Shown here: positions 8,444 through 16,180 of the stretch, piece by piece
Layout: each line of letters opens with the position of its first letter
Numbering within the stretch: the stretch's first letter is position 1
Origin: Blastocatellia bacterium
GTDB taxonomy: Bacteria > Acidobacteriota > Blastocatellia > HR10
Direction of reading: 5' to 3'
Assembly (NCBI GenBank): GCA_035573895.1
Contig: DATLZR010000173.1
Span: 1 to 51,285, forward strand
DNA: 51,285 bases
Translations under genes and position numbers: made by a program
Notes under the pieces: generated by a model
Told to the model about the DNA's origin: nothing
The model's database searches: none
What the model saw: only the letters and a program-made list of their open reading frames with translations

Positions 8444-9889
8444 ATGACGCAAATCCGTGTTCGATTCGCCCCTTCTCCGACAGGGTATCTCCATGTCGGA
8501 GGAGCCCGGACAGCCTTATTTAACTGGCTCTTCGCCCGCAAGCACGGGGGGACATTTATTCTGCGCATTGAAGACACCGATGTGCAACGCTCCTCGGCTG
8601 AAATGGTCGAGGGGATCATCGAGGGATTGCGGTGGCTGGGACTGGATTGGGATGAAGGACCCTATTTTCAGTCCGAGCGGATCGCTCTCTATCAGGAACG
8701 GGCCCGGGCGCTGGTGGCCTCCGGTCAGGCATATTACTGCTTTTGCTCCCCCGCTGAACTGGCGGCCAGGCGGGAGGAAGCCGCGCGTCAGAAACGAGCC
8801 TGGAAGTACGAGGGAACGTGTCGTCGGCTGATGCCGAAGCAGGTCGAAGAAAAACTGGCCCAGGGTCTCCCTCATGCGCTTCGCTTCAAGGTTCCGCCGG
8901 AAGGGGTCACCACCTTCACCGACGAGGTCTTCGGCGAAGTGACCGTCGAGAATGAGAGCCTCGAGGATTTCGTGTTATTGAAATCGGATGGATTCCCCAC
9001 CTATCACTTGAGCGTCGTCGTAGATGATGCCGACATGCGGATCAGCCACGTCATTCGCGGGGCCGATCATCTATCGAACACACCCAAGCAGGTGCTCCTC
9101 TATCGCGCCTTTGGGTGGGAACTGCCGATCTTCGCTCATGTTCCACTCATTCTGGGACCGGACCGCACGCGATTGTCCAAGCGGCATGGCGCGACGAGCA
9201 TCACGGCGTATCGAGACATGGGATTTGTTCCCGAAGCGATGCGTAATTTTCTCGCGCTACTGGGGTGGTCGCCGGGTCACCCGGATCGGGAAATCTTTCG
9301 CACCCCCGAACTGATCGAAGCCTTCTCGCTTGGTGGTATCAGTCGAACGAATGCCGTCTTTAATTTCGACAAGGCTCTGTGGATGAATGCCGAGTACATC
9401 CGCTCGATGAGCGCGGCGGAACTCTATCCCCTCGTGCGACCCGAATTGGAGAAAGCCGGGCTCTGGCGTGAGACGCTTGCCCGGGAGGAACACGAATGGT
9501 TTCTCGGTCTGATTGATTTGCTGAAAGTGCGTGCTCGCACGCTCAAAGACTTCGTCGCGGCGGGACGCCCCTATCTCGCCGAGGAATTCGAGTTCGATCC
9601 TCAGGCGGTGGATAAGAATCTCAGGAAGGAGCCGGGACTCAAGGGACTTCTCCTGGAGCTGGCCGACCGATTAGCCGAGGTGGATCCCTTCACCTTGCAG
9701 ACAACGGAAAGGGCACTGCGCGAGCTGGCCGCAAACAGGGGGATCAAAGCCGGAGTGCTGATCAACGCAGCGCGGACGGCATTGACGGGCAGTGCGGTGA
9801 CGCCGGGAATTTTCGATGTGATTGTCACGCTCGGCAAGGACCGCACCGTTGGTCGCTTGCGCCAGGCGGCGCTCAGATTCTGCGCTTGA
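8444..9889 (+). CDS. gltX: Glutamyl-tRNA synthetase
   Basis: This 481-residue class I synthetase charges tRNA-Glu. The Rossmann catalytic domain shows the HIGH-type motif (PSPTGYLHVGGARTALFNW, residues 11-29) and a KMSKS-type loop reading RLSKRHG. The family block VVVDDADMRISHVIRGADH lies between them. The C-terminal half (from about residue 330) is the helical anticodon-binding region. Length is normal for bacterial GluRS. There is no strong Shine-Dalgarno; the ATG at 8444 is chosen because it lies just before the conserved IRVRFAPSPTG start. The gene follows tRNA-Ser and stands alone. Whether it is discriminating or also charges tRNA-Gln cannot be told here. Confidence 0.95.
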   Translation: MTQIRVRFAPSPTGYLHVGGARTALFNWLFARKHGGTFILRIEDTDVQRSSAEMVEGIIEGLRWLGLDWDEGPYFQSERIALYQERARALVASGQAYYCFCSPAELAARREEAARQKRAWKYEGTCRRLMPKQVEEKLAQGLPHALRFKVPPEGVTTFTDEVFGEVTVENESLEDFVLLKSDGFPTYHLSVVVDDADMRISHVIRGADHLSNTPKQVLLYRAFGWELPIFAHVPLILGPDRTRLSKRHGATSITAYRDMGFVPEAMRNFLALLGWSPGHPDREIFRTPELIEAFSLGGISRTNAVFNFDKALWMNAEYIRSMSAAELYPLVRPELEKAGLWRETLAREEHEWFLGLIDLLKVRARTLKDFVAAGRPYLAEEFEFDPQAVDKNLRKEPGLKGLLLELADRLAEVDPFTLQTTERALRELAANRGIKAGVLINAARTALTGSAVTPGIFDVIVTLGKDRTVGRLRQAALRFCA

Positions 9890-10041
9890 GCCGCGAAGCG
9901 TGAATCGGTTTGCCACCGAGCCCGCCTCTCTTGTTTCACTGCGAACGAGAGACCCTCTGAGCAGGAACCGGGGCGCGAGGTTCTCGGGTGGTTAAACCGA
10001 TCTCACGAGAAAGCAAAACGTTCGAGCAGGGACAGTGCGCC

Positions 10042-10776
10042 TCAGTACACCACGTCAAGGCGTTGAACCAGCATGACGAGCTGGGTGCTCACCGGACGAC
10101 CGGAATTCATGGCCGGTTGGAACCGCAACCCTTGAAGCGATTCATTAGCCTGGGCGAGGAGACGGGAGCTGGCCGGAGGAGCGAGGACATCAACGACAGA
10201 GGCTCGACCATCGGGATGAACCACGGTGATGAGGGCAAATTCATCGCTTTGAGTGGCTGCAAAGAGAGCGTCCAAATTGCCGCTTTGTCGTAGCCGAGGG
10301 AGCGTGTAAACGCCGGTGGCCGAGGGAGGAACCATTCCCTGATTGAGCAACCGATATTCAACGGGCGTCAGCGTGATTTGTTGTTTGTGGGAGACAACCG
10401 GGATCACCGGCAGCGGCGTGAAGTTCGCCAGGATGGCCAGCATCAAAGAGGACGTGATCACGACGCTGGCCACCAGAGACACAACCTGCGGATGCGCGAT
10501 AGCTAACCGGACGAGATGAGAGATCAAACGATCGCGCCGGTGTGATCGTCCTATCGGAAGTGCACCAACCGCCTCCAGGATGTCCTGAGTGAGTCGGGGA
10601 GGAACAGCCGGATGTGGAAGCTCTCTGAGAGTCGAGACGAGAGAACGCAGGTTCTCTACATAATGGGCGCACTCCGGGCATTCCCTCAGATGGGCCCTGA
10701 GGGTTTGCGCACGAGTCCCTTCCAGCATTCCGTCAATGTAGGCAGAGACGTCCCGTCGGATCGTTTGGCACTTCAT
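10042..10776 (-). CDS. Zinc-finger anti-sigma factor with periplasmic TonB-C-like domain
   Basis: From the ATG at 10776 (AGGAG ribosome site, 2 bases after the sigma stop) the product has 244 residues. A TTG six bases upstream is possible but less likely. Residues 1-45 are a ZAS anti-sigma domain with C3, H29, C33 and C36 (H-x3-C-x2-C). A single TM segment spans about 97-119. The periplasmic part ends with a stretch (about 180-244) that aligns by eye with the C-terminal domain of the TonB-like protein at 11742-12563: HPDGRASVVDVL against GADGVVRNIRVL, and RFQPAMNSGRPVSTQ against KFIPARGPDGRPASVR. It should hold the upstream ECF sigma factor inactive at the membrane until a periplasmic signal arrives. 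The TonB-like ending is the unusual part. Confidence 0.88.
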   Translation of the reverse strand: MKCQTIRRDVSAYIDGMLEGTRAQTLRAHLRECPECAHYVENLRSLVSTLRELPHPAVPPRLTQDILEAVGALPIGRSHRRDRLISHLVRLAIAHPQVVSLVASVVITSSLMLAILANFTPLPVIPVVSHKQQITLTPVEYRLLNQGMVPPSATGVYTLPRLRQSGNLDALFAATQSDEFALITVVHPDGRASVVDVLAPPASSRLLAQANESLQGLRFQPAMNSGRPVSTQLVMLVQRLDVVY

Positions 10777-10778
10777 GC

Positions 10779-11627
10779 TCAACTCCTGAACAGTTTCGGA
10801 TGACTCACCAACTCCGGTTCGGTCTGCCCGAAGGCAGATTGAGCGTTGCTGACCTGGTTTTTTGTTCCATCGCCGTCAGACCCACCGGCGACAGGCGTTT
10901 TTCCGAACCGGAGTTGGTCATTCATCCGAGGTCCGCGGGCCGGGTCATGTCCACGGTCCCGTGGGGCTGGCGTGGAGTTGCTCGAATGACGTTGCATCTC
11001 CAAGACCTGCTGGCGGAGCATCTCGCGGCCTCGAGCAATTCTCGATTTGACCGTTCCCAGCGAGATGCCCAGCATCTCAGCGATCTCCTCGTAAGAACAA
11101 CCTTCGATGTCCCGCAGGACGAGAGCGGTACGAAAGGCGGGCTTCAGCCGGTGCAACGCCTGCTGCACCCGGCGTCGTTGTTCTTGCTCGATCACCTGTT
11201 GCTCTGGTGTGGCGTGAGGATCAGCCAGGGACTCGCGCAAGGGACACCCGTTGCCGTCTTCTTCGCCCGCATCAAGGGAGATGGTGCGATCACGGCGGCG
11301 CCGCCGCCACCAGCGGAGGTAATTGACCGCTTGATTCACGGCGATTCGATAAATCCATGTCCTCAGTTCGCATTCGCCACGAAATCGCCCGATATGCCGG
11401 TAGACCTTGAGGAAGGTCTCCTGGGCAGCATCACGGGCATCTTCACCTTCTCCCAGAAGGTGATAGAGGAGCCCGTAGACGCCGGCCTGATACTCACGAA
11501 CCAGCTCTTCAAACGCCTCGCGCTCACCGGCTTGCAGGCGCTCAACAAGATCCCCATCGGCGGTCCGAGCCTGCACCCGGTCAGACACACCGACAGTCAA
11601 CGCCAGTTCTCCACCAGCACGAAGCAT
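10779..11627 (-). CDS. ECF-type RNA polymerase sigma factor (RpoE-like)
   Basis: From the ATG at 11627 (GGAGGG ribosome site at 11638-11643) the product has 282 residues. The frame is open to 11732, but a terminator and promoter lie inside that extension. Region 2 (about 37-105) includes the DAAQETFLKVYRHI and RTWIYRIAVNQAVNYLR blocks. Region 4 (about 153-205) shows FRTALVLRDIEGCSYEEIAE and LGISLGTVKSRIARGR. There is no region 3, as expected for ECF factors. An extra tail of about 77 residues after region 4 is low-complexity and contains an inverted DNA repeat. The anti-sigma gene starts 2 bases after the stop, so the two are probably translationally coupled. Confidence 0.92.
   Translation of the reverse strand: MLRAGGELALTVGVSDRVQARTADGDLVERLQAGEREAFEELVREYQAGVYGLLYHLLGEGEDARDAAQETFLKVYRHIGRFRGECELRTWIYRIAVNQAVNYLRWWRRRRRDRTISLDAGEEDGNGCPLRESLADPHATPEQQVIEQEQRRRVQQALHRLKPAFRTALVLRDIEGCSYEEIAEMLGISLGTVKSRIARGREMLRQQVLEMQRHSSNSTPAPRDRGHDPARGPRMNDQLRFGKTPVAGGSDGDGTKNQVSNAQSAFGQTEPELVSHPKLFRS
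10808..10917. repeat. Inverted repeat within the sigma factor's 3' end
   Basis: CCAACTCCGGTTCGG (10808-10822) recurs as its exact reverse complement at 10903-10917. A smaller hairpin lies inside: TCTGCC-CGAA-GGCAGA on plus (10823-10838), which reads TCTGCC-TTCG-GGCAGA in the mRNA. It codes for the non-conserved tail of the sigma factor and ends about 30 bases before the anti-sigma start. Confidence 0.75.
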
Positions 11628-11646
11628 CGGTCGAGCACCCTCCGAA

Positions 11647-11674
11647 TTAGACACCATCGGACGAGGAATGTTCC
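11647..11674 (-). promoter_or_regulatory. ECF-type (autoregulatory) promoter of the sigma gene
   Basis: On the minus strand GGAACAT (rc of 11668-11674), exactly 15 bases, then GTCTAA (rc of 11647-11652) match the GGAACTT-N15-GTCTAA layout of sigma-E-type promoters with one mismatch. Start would fall near 11641, leaving a very short leader that may clip the ribosome site. Confidence 0.65.
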
Positions 11675-11680
11675 CGGCGA

Positions 11681-11720
11681 AAGAAAAAACCCTGAGTGTC
11701 GCGCAGGACGCCTCAGGGTT
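11681..11720 (-). terminator. Rho-independent terminator after the tonB-like gene
   Basis: On the minus strand AACCCTGAG (rc of 11712-11720) pairs with CTCAGGGTT (rc of 11688-11696) around a 15-base loop, running straight into TTTTTTCTTT. It separates the tonB-like gene from the sigma gene. Confidence 0.85.
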
Positions 11721-11741
11721 CAGATTGCACAACCCGAATAA

Positions 11742-12563
11742 CTAAAGGAGATTGAACTCCACTTTGATCGTTGCCCGCACGCTGGCCGGTCGCCCATCCG
11801 GTCCACGAGCCGGGATGAACTTGATCATCTTGGCTGCTTCGATGGCCTTTTCGTCGAGGCCGTAGCCGAGTCCTTTCAGAACCCTGATATTTCTCACCAC
11901 GCCGTCGGCGCCAAATGTCGCCGAGAGCTCAACAGTTCCTTGAATGCGATTACGGCGGGCTTCCTCGGTCCATTCCGGACGGGGCTTGAATGTAATGATC
12001 GGATGGCCAAATCCCCCGCGTCCTGCAATCCCTTCGCCCACGGAAGGGCCGGAGTAATCACCAATCCCACGACCTTCACCCGCTCCGTTACCGCCGCCGG
12101 TTCCACCGGTTCCCGGTGGGGCTTCCACCGGACCGTAGCTGAATGGAGCCGTGATCTGTGTCCGCGTGTCAAGCGAGGGGAGCTGAGTTTGCTGCGGTGG
12201 CGGAGGGGCTTTGAAGGGAACCGGAAGGGCCACCGGCACCGGCTCTGATTTCAGGGGTAACCGCTGCGGAGTCGGCTCGGGCGGTTTGCTCAGTTCACGA
12301 TTCCCCCCGCCCCCGGCAATTTCCAGTTCGGGCAACTCCAGTTGAACCGCGATCAGTTGCTCCGGAGGCTCCGTCTCCGGCAGCGGGCGATCGGGAAAAA
12401 GGCCCTCAAGGTGAAGAACAAAAACCACCAGATGGAATAACAAGGCCAGGCCAAAGGCCCACAGGATCCGCCGCCGCTCGCGGCCCTCTTCTCTGATGAA
12501 CTGTTCCAGCACGCCCAAAGCGCTGGGGGCGTGTTCAACGGCCTGACTTTGCACCTGAGACAT
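11742..12563 (-). CDS. TonB-family energy-transducer-like protein
   Basis: The chosen start is the ATG at 12563, 8 bases after GAGGAGG; the frame is open further upstream to 12695, but the promoter -10 lies in that extension. The 273-residue product has a short cytoplasmic N-terminus, one TM helix (RILWAFGLALLFHLVVFVL), a long Pro-rich then Gly-rich periplasmic linker and a C-terminal TonB domain (VELSATFGADGVVRNIRVL; KMIKFIPARGPDGRPASVR). Such proteins pass proton-motive energy from ExbBD to outer-membrane receptors; no exbB or exbD is in the window. Several TonB receptors nearby are plausible clients. It may instead be one of the many TonB-domain proteins without transport function. Confidence 0.85.
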   Translation of the reverse strand: MSQVQSQAVEHAPSALGVLEQFIREEGRERRRILWAFGLALLFHLVVFVLHLEGLFPDRPLPETEPPEQLIAVQLELPELEIAGGGGNRELSKPPEPTPQRLPLKSEPVPVALPVPFKAPPPPQQTQLPSLDTRTQITAPFSYGPVEAPPGTGGTGGGNGAGEGRGIGDYSGPSVGEGIAGRGGFGHPIITFKPRPEWTEEARRNRIQGTVELSATFGADGVVRNIRVLKGLGYGLDEKAIEAAKMIKFIPARGPDGRPASVRATIKVEFNLL

Positions 12564-12633
12564 CCATGCGTCCTCCTCGCAAAGTCTCACTACGGCCTGA
12601 CGCCTTGACAACGTCCGGACATAGCTGGTATCC

Positions 12634-12639
12634 ATTATA
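12634..12639 (-). promoter_or_regulatory. -10 element of the tonB-like gene
   Basis: Perfect TATAAT on the minus strand (rc of 12634-12639). The -35 at 17 bases reads TTCATG and is weak. The predicted start is about 65 bases before the chosen ATG. Confidence 0.5.
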
Positions 12640-12745
12640 GCACTTCGCAGCCAAACCATGAAGACGATTCGAGCGCGGCACGAACAACCGCACAATTGGG
12701 CCGATAATCCCCTGCCGACGGGCTGAGACTCAAGGAGGATGAGGC

Positions 12746-13495
12746 GTGGCCAAAGCCAAAAAGGTCAAAGTCACAACCCGCGAACTGAAACACGACAAGC
12801 TCCGCGATGAGTACGAAAAGCTAGCCGAATGGGCGCTGCGTCATCGTCGGTCGCTGATTCGAATCAGTCTCCTCATCGGAACCGCGGTTGTGCTCGTCAG
12901 TGGAGTTCTTCTCTACCTGCGGTATCAGCAAGAGAGTGCTCAGCAAGCATTTGCCCAAGCGTATGAGATCTTCACGGCGGAAGTGACGCAAACGCCCAGT
13001 GGGGATCCAACCCGACGAACCTACGCGAGCGAAGAGCAGAAATACCGTGAGGCTCTGGAGGCCTTCACTCGCGTGGCCTCCCGCTACCGGAGTCATCGTG
13101 AGATAGCGACCTATTACGCCGCCGTGTGCAAGATGAAGCTGAATCAACCCGAAGGCAAAGCCGAACTCGAACGGCTGGCCAACGGACAAACGCGCTCGGG
13201 GCGACTGGCCCGGATGGCGCTGGCCGAACACCTCTTCGCCCGGGGCGACTACGCCGGAGCTGAACGACACTATCGCCACCTGCTGAGCGATCCCGGCGAC
13301 ATTCCTGAAGCCGACATCCGTCTGGCTCTCGCCCGTTGCCTCGAATATCAGGGAAAGCGACAGGAAGCCGTTGATCTCTACCTCAAGCTGGCTACCGATC
13401 ACCGGGACGAAGATCAAGGACGAGAAGCCGTCGAGCGACTTGCGTGGCTGGATCCGACGGCGCTGGAAAAACTCCCATCGGAATCGAAGAAGTAG
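12746..13495 (+). CDS. TPR membrane protein (YfgM-like tetratricopeptide)
   Basis: The product has 249 residues from a GTG at 12746 with a strong AAGGAGGAT site. A basic N-terminus precedes one TM helix (about 38-58), and the rest is helical repeats facing the periplasm. TPR-like units are visible as YREALEAFTRVASRYRSH, ERHYRHLLSDP and RLALARCLEYQGKRQEAVDL. The arrangement (basic tail, single TM, TPR_21-type region of about 180 residues) resembles YfgM and related proteins that assist secretion or envelope assembly. That functional link is inference from architecture. It is divergent from the tonB-like gene and is followed by the mutase, which has its own promoter. Confidence 0.75.
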   Translation: MAKAKKVKVTTRELKHDKLRDEYEKLAEWALRHRRSLIRISLLIGTAVVLVSGVLLYLRYQQESAQQAFAQAYEIFTAEVTQTPSGDPTRRTYASEEQKYREALEAFTRVASRYRSHREIATYYAAVCKMKLNQPEGKAELERLANGQTRSGRLARMALAEHLFARGDYAGAERHYRHLLSDPGDIPEADIRLALARCLEYQGKRQEAVDLYLKLATDHRDEDQGREAVERLAWLDPTALEKLPSESKK

Positions 13496-13541
13496 CTTCC
13501 CTTCTCACCCCGATCTGAGCGACAGGGGCTGAGCCCTGTGC

Positions 13542-13570
13542 TTGGGAATAGCACTGTGGCGCAGTACAAT
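13542..13570 (+). promoter_or_regulatory. Promoter of methylmalonyl-CoA mutase gene
   Basis: TTGGGA (13542-13547), a 17-base spacer, TACAAT (13565-13570). Start is near 13577, 24 bases before the ATG. A GC hairpin (ACAGGG/CCCTGT, 13522-13539) without a T run lies just upstream, behind the TPR gene. Confidence 0.55.
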
Positions 13571-13600
13571 TCCTCATGATCCCACACGTGAGGAAAAACT

Positions 13601-15217
13601 ATGGCGGAGAGCGAGAGAAAAACGCGATTTGAGACGCCATCGCATATCGAGCTAAAAACCGTCTATCGGCCCGAGGACATAGCTCATCTCGATCCCGAGC
13701 GCGATCTCGGCGATCCGGGCGCCTATCCCTTCACCCGGGGAATTTATCCGACAATGTATCGCGGGCGACTCTGGACGATGCGTCAATATGCCGGTTACGC
13801 CACGGCGCGGGAATCAAATCGCCGATACAAGTATCTCCTGGAGCAAGGACAGACCGGCCTGAGCGTCGCTTTCGATCTGCCGACGCAGATGGGTCTGGAT
13901 TCGGATAACCCTCTGGCCGAAGGCGAGGTCGGGAAAGTGGGGGTTGCCATTGACACGCTCGCCGATATGGAGGTCCTGCTGGACGGAATTCCTCTGGAGA
14001 AGGTCTCGACCTCCATGACCATCAACGCGACGGCTGCGATTTTACTGGCGATGTATCTGGCCGTAGCCCGGAAGCAGGGCGTGTCCTGGGATCGGCTGAG
14101 CGGAACTGTTCAGAATGACATCCTCAAAGAATACATCGCTCGGGGAACGTATATTTATCCCCCAGAACCGAGCCTTCGGCTGGTGACCGATATCTTTGAG
14201 TTCTGCGCCCGAGAGGTGCCTCGATGGAACGTGATCTCGATCTCCGGCTATCACATCCGCGAAGCGGGCGCGACGGCCGTGCAGGAACTCGCCTTCACCT
14301 TCGGGAACGCTCTCACCTACGTCGAAGCGGCCTGCCGACGGGGACTGGCCGTTGACGAATTTGCTCCTCGCCTCAGTTTCTTCTTCAACGTCCACAACCA
14401 CTTTCTCGAAGAAATTGCCAAATTCCGAGCGGCCCGCCGACTGTGGGCCCGGCTGATGAAAGAGCGGTTTGGAGCGCGCGATCCCCGCTCCCTGATGCTG
14501 CGCTTTCACGCCCAGACGGCGGGTTCAACTCTCACGGCCCGGCAGCCGGAAGTCAACGTCATCCGAGTGACCCTCCAGGCCCTCGCCGCCGTTCTCGGAG
14601 GAACACAATCTCTCCACTGCAACGCGCGCGATGAAGCTCTTGCTTTACCCACTGAAGATTCAGCTCTGCTGGCACTGCGCACCCAGCAGGTCATCGCTTA
14701 CGAATCTGGCGTCGCTGACACCGTTGATCCTCTGGCCGGGTCATACGCGATCGAAAGCCTGACGACTGAGATCGAACAGCGCGTCCTCGATTACTTGAAG
14801 CGCATCGAGGCCCTCGGCGGAATGCTCCGCGCGATTGAACGAGGCTGGGTGCAAAAGGAAATTCAGGATGCAGCCTACGAATATCAACGTGCCATTGAAT
14901 CAGGCGAGCAGGTCATCGTGGGCATCAATCGTTTCGTTTTGTCCGAGGAGCGGCCGATCCCCGTCTTTCGTATTGATCCTTCCATCGAGCAGGAGCAGCG
15001 ACAATCACTGGCTCGTATCAAGGCAGCGCGCGATTCCGTTCGTGTGACACGCGCCCTCCGCGCTCTCGAAGACGTTGCTCGGAGTCAAGAGAACCTCATG
15101 CCTGCAATAATCAATGCCGTGGAAGCCTACGCCACCGTAGGCGAGATCAGCGATGCCTTGCGCCGCGTCTTTGGCGAATATCACGAGGCCGCCGCACGAA
15201 CAGCTCCTCTCAGTTAA
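13601..15217 (+). CDS. mcmA1: Methylmalonyl-CoA mutase, large (catalytic TIM-barrel) subunit
   Basis: The 538-residue protein matches the catalytic part of adenosylcobalamin-dependent methylmalonyl-CoA mutase, which interconverts methylmalonyl-CoA and succinyl-CoA. Landmarks are [19 protein letters not shown] (47-65), [33 protein letters not shown] (with R181 in the substrate-selective position), [18 protein letters not shown], the [11 protein letters not shown] histidine block and [16 protein letters not shown]. The sequence stops after the TIM-barrel region: the C-terminal B12-binding domain of long mutases (DxHxxG) is absent, as in split archaeal/bacterial enzymes. A separate small subunit must be encoded elsewhere; none is in this window. 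No meaB-like G-protein is adjacent. Confidence 0.9.
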   Translation: MAESERKTRFETPSHIELKTVYRPEDIAHLDPERDLGDPGAYPFTRGIYPTMYRGRLWTMRQYAGYATARESNRRYKYLLEQGQTGLSVAFDLPTQMGLDSDNPLAEGEVGKVGVAIDTLADMEVLLDGIPLEKVSTSMTINATAAILLAMYLAVARKQGVSWDRLSGTVQNDILKEYIARGTYIYPPEPSLRLVTDIFEFCAREVPRWNVISISGYHIREAGATAVQELAFTFGNALTYVEAACRRGLAVDEFAPRLSFFFNVHNHFLEEIAKFRAARRLWARLMKERFGARDPRSLMLRFHAQTAGSTLTARQPEVNVIRVTLQALAAVLGGTQSLHCNARDEALALPTEDSALLALRTQQVIAYESGVADTVDPLAGSYAIESLTTEIEQRVLDYLKRIEALGGMLRAIERGWVQKEIQDAAYEYQRAIESGEQVIVGINRFVLSEERPIPVFRIDPSIEQEQRQSLARIKAARDSVRVTRALRALEDVARSQENLMPAIINAVEAYATVGEISDALRRVFGEYHEAAARTAPLS

Positions 15218-15329
15218 TCCCGGCCGGGCCACCGAATACCTGGCCTGCAGGAAGACGTTAAAGCCGCTACTCCACGAAGTATCCAGCGGGCATAATTCCC
15301 GAACGAGGATGAGGCATGAGGCACGATGA

Positions 15330-15984
15330 ATTCTGACACCTACTGCGAACAGATCACACCGTCCGTGATGAGGTACGGCGACTGCTCCTCACCGGCGAAC
15401 TTTTAGAGCTGCCGGGTAAGCCTGACCGCTTGACTGGTGCGATCAACCGGAATGTGTCACCTCATCGAGGAAACTGCGGATGGCCATCTTTGACCCGAAG
15501 GCCAAGCCCGCACTGAGGGACGGATCGGAGAGCTGACGGAGGCTCAGACGCGCGCGTGGCGGAAACTCGCGGACGCCCAGACCCGCACGGACAAGCGCGT
15601 GGCCGAGCGAGCTGGAACACAAGCGTGAACCGAGCGGGAACTCCGTGCGCTTGCCCCACAGGTCGGATGACTCAGCGAAGTGATGGGAGGTCACGCTCGA
15701 AGATTCGGCGCGGGAGGCAACGCCCGCTCATCTCGCTCAGCACCGTGGAATTCAGATCGGCGAACTCGAACGGCACTACTTCACGATTGATGAGGTGGAG
15801 ATCGGTTTCCACGGCAATGGATGGCGCGATCAAGAACGGGTTCCTATCATCGGCGAGGTTCGCAGTCGCATCTACAGTCGAGATGTGGAAGCCGCCCTCG
15901 CCCGAGTTGAGCGATTGGCCTCAGCCCTTCCAGGGACGCCCGTTACCGCGCGAGACGCAGCGCGCCAATCGGGGTCATTTTGAT
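15330..15984 (+). pseudogene. Decayed coiled-coil / PD-(D/E)XK nuclease-like gene
   Basis: Fragments in different frames read in order like one family. An N-terminal EVRRLLLTGELLELP is followed by a heptad-type stretch (GELTEAQTRAWRKLADAQTR; TDKRVAE). A nuclease-like C-terminal part then reads IGELERHYFTIDEVEIGF and ERVPIIGEVRSRIYSRDVEA. This is the layout of the widespread small proteins with Ala/Glu/Arg coiled coils and a restriction-like fold (DUF3782-type). Here it is broken by in-frame stops and at least two frameshifts, and the catalytic GExK appears as GEVR. The flanks to 15218 and 16180 hold nothing else I can support. Confidence 0.6.
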
Positions 15985-16180
15985 CACATCCTCGGGACGG
16001 TGAACAACACCCTTTGCACTCCTCAATCCTTCTCGCCTGAAAGGAGAGCGTCAGTGCATGTTCCCCATCGAACCACTCGTTCTTTACGTGCGACGAAGGT
16101 GTCGGGCGGGTGACATTTGTTTGAGCGCGCTAGCTGGTGTCTCTTGTTGTGCCCACCTGACGGGATTCAAAAGATGGAGG

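Noticed and set aside
11628-11732. Longer N-terminus for the sigma factor
   Set aside because: This stretch contains the terminator hairpin and the ECF-type promoter; the ATG at 11627 has a proper ribosome site.
10800-11741. 313-codon plus-strand frame opposite the sigma factor
   Set aside because: No domain features; the minus strand encodes clear sigma regions 2 and 4.
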